NCBI GenBank assembly: GCA_003133345.1
Contig: PKXB01000112.1
Coordinates: 1 to 5,326, forward strand
DNA from: Hyphomicrobiales bacterium
Lineage (GTDB): Bacteria; Pseudomonadota; Alphaproteobacteria; Rhizobiales; Xanthobacteraceae
Reading direction: 5' to 3'
DNA length: 5,326 nt
Numbering within the stretch: the stretch's first letter is position 1; every line of letters starts with the position of its first letter. The notes under the pieces are model-generated. The model ran no database searches. It was given only the letters and a program-made list of their open reading frames with translations, and had not been told where the DNA came from. Below are positions 1 through 4,058 of the stretch, one piece after another. The translations under genes were made by a program, and so were the position numbers.

Positions 1-126
1 CTCGCCGCGCTGCTCGCCGGCAAACTCGACGGCTTTTGCGATATTCGTGGCAAGGTGGTGGTCGGCATCCTTTCCGGCGGCAATGTGGATGCGGAGTTGT
101 TTGCGAAGCTGGTGAATAGCGAGTAG
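1..126 (+). CDS. Threonine/serine dehydratase, C-terminal fragment (5' end outside window)
   Basis: The frame is open from base 1 and ends at TAG 124-126, giving 41 residues. They include VVVGILSGGNVDAELF at fragment positions 19-34. SGGNVD near the C-terminus is characteristic of fold-type II PLP enzymes of the threonine dehydratase/serine racemase group; the family serine in this motif contacts the pyridine nitrogen of PLP. These cytoplasmic enzymes deaminate L-threonine to 2-oxobutanoate and L-serine to pyruvate. The protein ends about 11 residues after the motif, with no ACT-type regulatory domain, which suggests the short catabolic or promiscuous form rather than the long biosynthetic IlvA. 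The last codons (Asn-Ser-Glu-stop) lie inside the heptamer repeat that starts at 114, so the extreme C-terminus is repeat-derived. Exact substrate preference (threonine, serine, serine racemase-like, hydroxyaspartate) cannot be told from this fragment. Confidence 0.85.
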   Translation, partial: LAALLAGKLDGFCDIRGKVVVGILSGGNVDAELFAKLVNSE

Positions 127-180
127 CGAATAGCGAGTAGCGAGTTGGCCCTATTCGCTACTCGCCACTCCCTATTCGCT
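114..180. repeat. GAATAGC/GAGTAGC heptamer repeat with inverted copy, between convergent genes
   Basis: On the + strand the 14-mer GAATAGCGAGTAGC occurs twice in tandem (114-127, 128-141), so the unit is a heptamer alternating GAATAGC and GAGTAGC. After a short gap, an inverted copy runs from 151 to 180 with a few mismatches in its distal half. Bases 119-133 pair perfectly with 151-165 (15 bp) around a 17-nt loop, and alternative registers are possible because of the tandem repeat. The element lies between a + gene ending at 126 and a - gene ending at 184, and it contains the stop codon of the first. There is no T-run, so it is not a standard intrinsic terminator, though as RNA it could act as a bidirectional 3' hairpin. 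From memory, similar heptamer elements are dispersed in Bradyrhizobium-like genomes; this was not verified. Confidence 0.85.
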
Positions 181-183
181 TCC

Positions 184-813
184 TCAAGTAAACAGCGCCA
201 GCCGCTCATCGTCGCTCAGCGCCATGATGGCGGCCAGCGGATCGGGCGGTGGCGCGGTGACGCCCGCCTCGATCAGCGCCGGCACCGTAGGCGCGCTGGT
301 TTTTTCGTGATCATGCCCGAGCGAGATTGGCCGCGGCTGAAAGCTGGCGGGCGAGGGGATCGGCAATTCCGGCTCGTCGGGCGGCGCCACCACGGCAAGA
401 TGCGCGCGCGCGCTTTCCGCCGGCTCGTCCAGCGTGGCGTCCGCGGATTTCACCTCGGCCATGGCGTCGATGCGGCGCTCAAGCAGGTCGAGCAGTTTGG
501 TCAGCTTGGCCGGCCGCGTGGCCGGGTCGGCGGCATCGATCTCCGGGCGGGCGAGCCGGATGGCGATCAGCAGCATGCGCAGATCGTCGCGCAGGCGCTG
601 CACGGCGGAGGCGTCGGCGTGCAGCCGCGCCTCGACGCGCCCGATCGCGGCCAGCAGCGCCTCGGTGTCGGCATTGCGGTTGCGCCGGGCATATTCGGCC
701 AGAAACGCGCGGCCGCACGCGCTTTCCGAGAGCGCGGCGCAGAGCGTCAGAAAGCCGTCCTCGCTCGGCGCGGCCGGCGGCTTGATCGCCAGTGCTAAGG
801 TCTCGTTCGGCAT
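184..813 (-). CDS. Conserved hypothetical protein, helical N-terminal half, function unknown
   Basis: This encodes 209 residues with no signal peptide or membrane segment, so it is probably cytoplasmic. Residues about 15-60 contain ESACGRAFLAEYARRNRNAD followed by an amphipathic stretch; residues about 60-115 are predicted helical and charged (VQRLRDDLRMLLIAIRLARP, then KLTKLLDLLERRIDAMAE). A Pro/Ala-rich, probably disordered linker follows, and the chain ends in a short hydrophobic/acidic tail, DPLAAIMALSDDERLALFT. I recall similar N-terminal and C-terminal motifs in unassigned alphaproteobacterial proteins but cannot attach a function. An ordered module, a linker and a conserved-looking tail suggest an adaptor or a partner-binding protein; that is inference. 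ATG at 813 is chosen over TTG at 819 because AGGA sits 6 nt upstream of the ATG and directly abuts the TTG. The gene converges on the dehydratase and diverges from the transporter. Confidence 0.8.
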   Translation of the reverse strand: MPNETLALAIKPPAAPSEDGFLTLCAALSESACGRAFLAEYARRNRNADTEALLAAIGRVEARLHADASAVQRLRDDLRMLLIAIRLARPEIDAADPATRPAKLTKLLDLLERRIDAMAEVKSADATLDEPAESARAHLAVVAPPDEPELPIPSPASFQPRPISLGHDHEKTSAPTVPALIEAGVTAPPPDPLAAIMALSDDERLALFT

Positions 814-819
814 GTGCAA

Positions 820-823
820 TCCT
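820..823 (-). promoter_or_regulatory. Shine-Dalgarno AGGA that decides the ATG 813 start
   Basis: The minus strand reads AGGATTGCACATG, placing AGGA 6 nt before the ATG at 813. The upstream in-frame TTG at 819 would have no spacer. The site lies at the edge of a small GC-rich inverted repeat (CTGCG-CGG-CGCAG, 822-834), which may simply be chance in this base composition. Confidence 0.55.
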
Positions 824-840
824 GCGCGGCGCAGTTTAAC

Positions 841-857
841 AATCAGCCGGCCTGATT
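841..857. promoter_or_regulatory. Inverted repeat AATCAG-N5-CTGATT in the divergent intergenic region
   Basis: AATCAG (841-846) and CTGATT (852-857) are perfect 6-bp inverted arms around CCGGC. They lie in the 64-bp gap between the hypothetical gene (start 813) and the MFS gene (start 878), where both promoters and any shared operator must lie. No convincing -35/-10 pair could be assigned on either strand. The site is a candidate operator only, and arms of this length can arise by chance. Confidence 0.3.
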
Positions 858-877
858 CGGGGAGCCATGACGGCGAT

Positions 878-2047
878 ATGCGGCCTTATACCCAGATGCA
901 AGTCGGTTTCGCGCCGCGCCTGGCGGCGCTCTATGCCGGCCTATTCATCACGGGCGGCATCCAATTGCCGTTCTTTCCGGTCTGGCTGAAGGCCAAGGGG
1001 CTCGACCCGCAGATGATCGGCCTGGTGCTGGCGGCGCCGATTGTCGCGCGCATGATTACGGTTCCGCTGGTCGCGCGCGCGGCCGACCGGCGCGAGGCCT
1101 TGCGCGCGGCCATCATCGGGACGAGTTTTCTGGGCGTCGCAGGCTTTGTGCTGGTGGGCCTGGCCGAGGGGGCGTGGGCGATTCTGATCGCTTACACGCT
1201 GGCCGCGCTGGCGCTCACGCCGGTGATGCCGCTGGCCGAGACCTATGCGCTCAAGGGCGTGGCCGCGCGCGGACGCGCCTATGGGCCGGTGCGGCTGTGG
1301 GGCTCGGCGGCCTTTATCTTCGGCACCTTCCTGGCCGGCTTTGCCACCGATACGCTTCCCGCGCGCTATCTGATCTGGTTGATCGCCGGCGCGAGCCTGC
1401 TTAGCGCGATTGCCGCGCTGGCGCTGGCGCCGCTGTCGGCCGCCACGCCGCCGCTAAGCGAGCCGGCAAAGCCGCGCCAGCATTTGCTGCGCGATCCCGT
1501 CTTCATCGCCGTGCTGGCGGCGGCCAGCCTGATCCAGGCCAGCCATGCGGTTTATTACGGTTTCTCGGCGCTGGAATGGCGCGGCGCCGGCCTCGACGGC
1601 ACGGCGATCGCAGCACTGTGGGCGCTCGGCGTCATCGCGGAAATCGTGCTGTTCGCGGTCTCGGGACGGCTGCCGCCGTTGTTCCAGCCGAGCGTGCTGC
1701 TGATGATCGGGGCGCTGGGCGGCGCGCTACGCTGGGCGGCCATGGCGCTCGATCCGCCGGCCCTGGTGTTGCCTTGGCTGCAACTGCTGCATGCGGCCTC
1801 GTTCGGCGCCACCCATCTCGGCGCGCTCGGCTTTGTCGCGCGCCATGCGCCGGCCGGGCAAAGCGCGACCGCGCAAGGCTATCTCGCCATCGCGCTCGGC
1901 GTGGTGGGGGCGGCGGCAACCGGACTATCGGGATGGCTTTACGGCGCCTTCGGCAGCCACGCCTACGCGGCCATGGTGCTAGCGGCGGTCGCTGGCGGCG
2001 TTTGCGGGTATGTCGCGCACCGGACGCGCCGAGTAGCGGCGCTCTGA
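878..2047 (+). CDS. MFS transporter, 3-phenylpropionate (HcaT/PPP) group, 12 TM
   Basis: This encodes 389 residues, typical for this compact MFS group, with about 12 hydrophobic segments in two halves split by a hydrophilic loop near residues 188-206. Recognisable group features are PFFPVWLKAKGLD (31-43) after TM1, a motif-A-like loop ARAADRREALRAA (66-78), YGPVRLWGSAAFIFG (135-149) before TM5, HAVYYGFSALEW (223-234) in TM7, and LLHAASFGATHLGALGF (303-319) in TM9-10. The family imports small aromatic or organic acids by proton symport across the inner membrane; the substrate here is unknown, and no aromatic-degradation gene lies nearby. ATG 878 is the first start codon in frame that leaves a normal N-terminus. 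GGGGAG at 859-864 is rather far (13 nt) upstream and is closer to an out-of-frame ATG at 867; ATG 896 is the only nearby alternative. An open frame continues upstream to 434, but it is antisense to the hypothetical gene. The 3' end overlaps the convergent gene. Confidence 0.9.
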   Translation: MRPYTQMQVGFAPRLAALYAGLFITGGIQLPFFPVWLKAKGLDPQMIGLVLAAPIVARMITVPLVARAADRREALRAAIIGTSFLGVAGFVLVGLAEGAWAILIAYTLAALALTPVMPLAETYALKGVAARGRAYGPVRLWGSAAFIFGTFLAGFATDTLPARYLIWLIAGASLLSAIAALALAPLSAATPPLSEPAKPRQHLLRDPVFIAVLAAASLIQASHAVYYGFSALEWRGAGLDGTAIAALWALGVIAEIVLFAVSGRLPPLFQPSVLLMIGALGGALRWAAMALDPPALVLPWLQLLHAASFGATHLGALGFVARHAPAGQSATAQGYLAIALGVVGAAATGLSGWLYGAFGSHAYAAMVLAAVAGGVCGYVAHRTRRVAAL

Positions 2048-2503
2048 GCGCAGGTGCACGCGCTGCGTCGGGCGGTCGCAACTCGCCACGATGCCGTTGA
2101 GCGAGCGGCCTTGCAGGAAGATCATCTTGCGCGACAATCCGCCGTGCCGGTCGATCCAATGCCGTACCGAAACCGGATAGATATTCCACAGCGCCTGCGT
2201 TCCCATCGGGCTGGTGACGGGGCGGCCATTGGTGTCCGGCATCCAGGCGGCGTGGAAGCCGAAGCGCGCGCGCGGCGTTGCGCAGATGTTTTCGCGCGCG
2301 ATCAGGCCGAGCACCAGCGTACAGGCCGATAGGCAATTGCCGTCGACGACCACGCGCTCGCCACTCTCGCGCACCGCGGCGAAGCTTTGCAGGTATTGGC
2401 CGATCTGACCGCCGCGGTCCTCGGCAATGCGCATGGTGGCCGACGCCGAAGTGACGCCGCACGCCAGCAAAGCGGCGTAGAGCAACAGGCCCCGAATTCG
2501 CAT
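1979..2503 (-). CDS. Exported ClpP-like-fold protein of unknown function (COG3904-like)
   Basis: This encodes 174 residues. Residues 1-22 form a signal peptide: Arg at 2 and 4, a hydrophobic core, and an Ala-Ser-Ala site before Thr23. The mature part resembles alphaproteobacterial periplasmic proteins with a ClpP/crotonase fold. RGGQIGQYLQSF (30-41) matches the Gly-Gly oxyanion loop and following helix, VVVDGNCLSACTLVLG (51-66) carries the probable nucleophile Ser59, and FGFHAAW (81-87) carries His84. The Ser-His spacing of 25 residues equals that of ClpP (Ser97/His122). The acidic third residue is unclear; Asp118 is one candidate. Cys57, Cys61 and Cys74 could form disulfides. ATG 2503 is supported by the signal peptide and by AAGGGGA (2512-2518) with an 8-nt spacer. 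The last ~30 residues, after Cys142, are Arg-rich and low-complexity, and 23 codons lie antisense within the MFS gene, so the tail may be a recent extension. Proteolytic activity is not established. Confidence 0.82.
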   Translation of the reverse strand: MRIRGLLLYAALLACGVTSASATMRIAEDRGGQIGQYLQSFAAVRESGERVVVDGNCLSACTLVLGLIARENICATPRARFGFHAAWMPDTNGRPVTSPMGTQALWNIYPVSVRHWIDRHGGLSRKMIFLQGRSLNGIVASCDRPTQRVHLRSERRYSARPVRDIPANAASDRR

Positions 2504-2520
2504 GACCCCCGTCCCCTTAT

Positions 2521-2550
2521 CGTCATGCCGCCTGTTCCGGCGGCTATGCG
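2521..2550. repeat. Leader hairpin, possibly a decayed dispersed palindrome
   Basis: GCCGCC (2527-2532) and GGCGGC (2539-2544) pair around a 6-nt loop, and the stem continues with CAT/ATG (2524-2526 with 2546-2548) across one bulged T. The hairpin lies about 20 nt upstream of the ATG of the exported ClpP-like gene, in its probable 5' leader and just before its ribosome binding site. The opening CGTCATGCC and the palindromic layout recall a dispersed intergenic repeat (CGTCATGCCCGG...GGGCAT) that I remember from Bradyrhizobium-like genomes, so this may be a degenerate copy. That link comes from memory and was not checked. Confidence 0.4.
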
Positions 2551-2593
2551 ATTTAAGCGCAAGTCTAGGCTAGAGGGACGACCGATGGAAAGA

Positions 2594-2607
2594 CTTGGTT
2601 AACCAAG
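2594..2607. promoter_or_regulatory. Perfect 14-bp palindrome CTTGGTTAACCAAG
   Basis: CTTGGTT and AACCAAG are exact reverse complements with no spacer. The site stands in an AT-richer part of the 130-bp gap between the small gene (ends 2634) and the exported-protein gene (starts 2503), that is, upstream of the latter. Perfect symmetry suits a dimeric regulator; the TTAACC core also resembles a CtrA half-site, but the full spaced CtrA motif is absent. No clear -35/-10 pair was found beside it, so the role is unknown. Confidence 0.4.
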
Positions 2608-2633
2608 AAAATGGGGACAATGCGGGAATAAAA

Positions 2634-2840
2634 TCAGCCCATTGCCCGGCGGCTTCCGGCCGGGCTGGGGAACATTTGGCGCTGCGGCGCGGGATCGGCC
2701 TCGCGGGCGGCCTGGATGCAGTCTTCGGCCAGACGCTCGAGTTTGTACGCCGTTTCCTCATTCAAGGTCGCGTCGGCGATCTCCTGGCAGAGACGGGCAT
2801 GGGCGAGCAGGCGCTCGCTGATGGTCGATGGTTGCGACAT
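2634..2840 (-). CDS. Small conserved hypothetical protein, 68 aa
   Basis: Residues 1-48 (starting MSQPSTISERLLAHARLCQE, then IADATLNEETAYKLERLAED) look like two amphipathic helices with regular hydrophobic spacing. Residues 49-68 are a Pro/Arg-rich, probably disordered tail. There is no signal peptide or membrane segment. The N-terminal ISERLLAHARLCQEIA pattern is familiar from small unassigned Bradyrhizobium-type proteins, which supports a real gene rather than a chance frame, but no function is known to me. ATG 2840 lacks a clear ribosome binding site. The gene lies 61 bp downstream of the epimerase/racemase gene on the same strand and may be transcribed with it. An overlapping + frame (2595-3077) crosses several real-gene boundaries and is not preferred. 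Confidence 0.68.
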   Translation of the reverse strand: MSQPSTISERLLAHARLCQEIADATLNEETAYKLERLAEDCIQAAREADPAPQRQMFPSPAGSRRAMG

Positions 2841-2901
2841 GCTGGCTTAATACCCGCAACCGCCTGTAGCCGCATTGAGAAATATCAATCAGTCGAGAAT
2901 T

Positions 2902-3909
2902 TCAGCCCCACAGCGCCGGTGCGGGCGGAAAAACCAGGCTGTCGCGATAGATCAAGCCGTCGCGGCGATCCCTGGCGAGCAAGAGCGCCCCGTCGAGATC
3001 GACGTATTGCGCGCTCTGCGCCAGCAGCAGCGCCGGCGCCATGGCCAGCGAGGTCGCCACCATGCAGCCGGCCATGATGGCGAAGCCTGCCCGCTCGGCT
3101 TCCGCCGCCATCGCCAGGGCCTCGGTCAGTCCGCCGGCCTTGTCGAGCTTGATGTTGACCGCGTCGTATTTGCCGACCAGCGCCGCTAACGAAGCGCGGT
3201 CGTGCGCGCTTTCGTCGGCGCAGACCGGGATCGGCCGCTTGAGGTCCGCGAGCGCCTGGTCGCCGCCGTCCGGCAGCGGCTGCTCCACCAGCACCACGCC
3301 GGCAGCCGCGCAGGCGGCGAGATTGCGGCTAAGATTGCGCTCATCCCAGCCTTCATTGGCATCGACAATGAGCGTGACCTTGTGCGCTGCGGCGCGCACC
3401 GCGGCGATGCGCGCGGCATCGCCACCATGCTCGTCAGTGCCGCCGAGCTTGATCTTGAGCAGCGCGCGGCTGGCGGGCTTAGCCACGGCTTTGGCGGCGG
3501 CCGCGGCCATGGCGGCGGGGGGCCCGAGCGAGATCGTATAGGCGGTGGTGAGCGCGTGCGGGGCGGCAAGCCCGGCAAGCTCATGCACCGGGCGCCCGCT
3601 ACGCTTGGCTTCGAGGTCCCAGAACGCGCAGTCGAGCGCATTGCGGGCGGCGCCCGGCGGCATCGCGGTTTGCAAGGCGCGGCGATCCAGCCCGGCAGCG
3701 AGTTGCGACCGCATGGTATTGATCTGCGTCATGACGCTCTCGACGCTTTCGCCATAGCGAGGATAGGGCACGCATTCGCCGCGGCCGCGTGCCTTGCCGT
3801 CGCCCAGTTCGGCGACCACGACCACGGCCTCGGTCTTGTTACCGCGGCTGATGGCGAAGGAACCCGCAATCGGCCAGCGTTCGGCGGCAAGGGCGAGGGT
3901 TAAGGGCAT
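2902..3909 (-). CDS. dgcA: Enolase-superfamily racemase/epimerase, probable N-acetyl-D-glutamate racemase DgcA
   Basis: This 335-residue cytoplasmic enzyme belongs to the muconate-lactonizing subgroup of the enolase superfamily. The N-terminal capping domain (about 1-115) holds FAISRGNKTEA (18-28), RGECVPYPRYGES (43-55) and ARNALDCAFWDLEAK (88-102). The barrel shows the acid/base pair: KIK (Lys152, Lys154) and NIKLDK (Lys254). The Mg2+ ligands are Asp183 (IVDANEGW), Glu209 (VEQPLP) and Asp232 (CADES). DLDG (304-307) matches the DxD substrate motif of dipeptide epimerases. All key residues are present and the length is normal. Overall wording fits DgcA, which interconverts N-acetyl-D- and N-acetyl-L-glutamate in D-glutamate catabolism; the main alternative is L-Ala-D/L-Glu epimerase of murein-peptide recycling. 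The usual partner dgcN is not in the window. ATG 3909 starts the expected N-terminus but has no ribosome binding site. The small 68-aa gene follows after 61 bp. Confidence 0.85.
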   Translation of the reverse strand: MPLTLALAAERWPIAGSFAISRGNKTEAVVVVAELGDGKARGRGECVPYPRYGESVESVMTQINTMRSQLAAGLDRRALQTAMPPGAARNALDCAFWDLEAKRSGRPVHELAGLAAPHALTTAYTISLGPPAAMAAAAAKAVAKPASRALLKIKLGGTDEHGGDAARIAAVRAAAHKVTLIVDANEGWDERNLSRNLAACAAAGVVLVEQPLPDGGDQALADLKRPIPVCADESAHDRASLAALVGKYDAVNIKLDKAGGLTEALAMAAEAERAGFAIMAGCMVATSLAMAPALLLAQSAQYVDLDGALLLARDRRDGLIYRDSLVFPPAPALWG

Positions 3910-3921
3910 TTTCAGGGTCGA

Positions 3922-3927
3922 ATTCTA
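3922..3927 (-). promoter_or_regulatory. Possible -10 hexamer TAGAAT for the epimerase/racemase gene
   Basis: The minus strand reads TAGAAT, one mismatch from TATAAT, ending 12 nt before the ATG at 3909. A transcript from it would start about 5-7 nt before the ATG and so be almost leaderless, which fits the missing ribosome binding site. No good -35 hexamer lies 16-18 bp upstream, so this is tentative. Confidence 0.25.
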
Positions 3928-3950
3928 GTGTCTGTGGACGGTGAGAGGGC

Positions 3951-3963
3951 GGCGGTGACCGCC
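3951..3963. promoter_or_regulatory. Perfect palindrome GGCGGT-G-ACCGCC in the divergent dgcA/mlaE region
   Basis: Six-bp arms, exact reverse complements, flank a single central G. The site sits about 41 bp upstream of the dgcA start and 95 bp upstream of the mlaE start, in the 149-bp gap (3910-4058) that must carry both promoters. It is a candidate operator for a dimeric regulator, most likely for dgcA by distance. GC-rich palindromes of this size can also be chance. I see nothing else clear in the rest of this gap. Confidence 0.35.
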
Positions 3964-4046
3964 AAAACCTCGACAGTTTCAGGGCCTTGGGTCAAGTGTT
4001 GCCGTGCGCTCGATCCGCCCCGTCGCCGGGGAGATGCAGTTTACTC

Positions 4047-4051
4047 AAAGG
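4047..4051 (+). promoter_or_regulatory. Ribosome binding site AAAGG supporting the mlaE start at 4059
   Basis: AAAGG lies 7 nt upstream of ATG 4059. The frame stays open back to a TTG at 3987, but the extra 24 residues would be a Cys/Arg/Pro-rich leader unlike the family, so the ATG after this site is preferred. Confidence 0.55.
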
Positions 4052-4058
4052 CTTGGCC

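Noticed and set aside
145..798. 217-codon + strand open frame opposite the 209-aa hypothetical gene
   Set aside because: Its product is Arg/Gly/His-rich with no recognisable domain, typical of an antisense shadow in GC-rich DNA.
434..877. Upstream extension of the MFS reading frame on the + strand (148 extra codons)
   Set aside because: It is antisense to the 184-813 gene and reads as a Ser/Arg/Ala-rich low-complexity chain; the transporter has a normal N-terminus from ATG 878.
1632..2462. 276-codon minus-strand open frame overlapping the exported-protein gene in another frame
   Set aside because: It is Arg/Pro-rich and low-complexity, crosses both convergent genes and lacks a signal peptide; the 1979-2503 frame has a signal peptide, a ribosome binding site and family motifs.
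2875..2890. ATTGA-N6-TCAAT mini-hairpin between the racemase gene and the small gene
   Set aside because: A 5-bp AT-rich stem with no T-run is too weak to call a terminator.
3202..3903. 233-codon + strand open frame antisense to the racemase gene
   Set aside because: The opposite frame contains every catalytic residue of an enolase-superfamily enzyme, while this one is Gly/Arg/His-rich with no motif.
3987..4058. TTG start giving mlaE 24 extra residues
   Set aside because: The extension is Cys/Arg/Pro-rich, unlike the family, and ATG 4059 has a well-spaced AAAGG.
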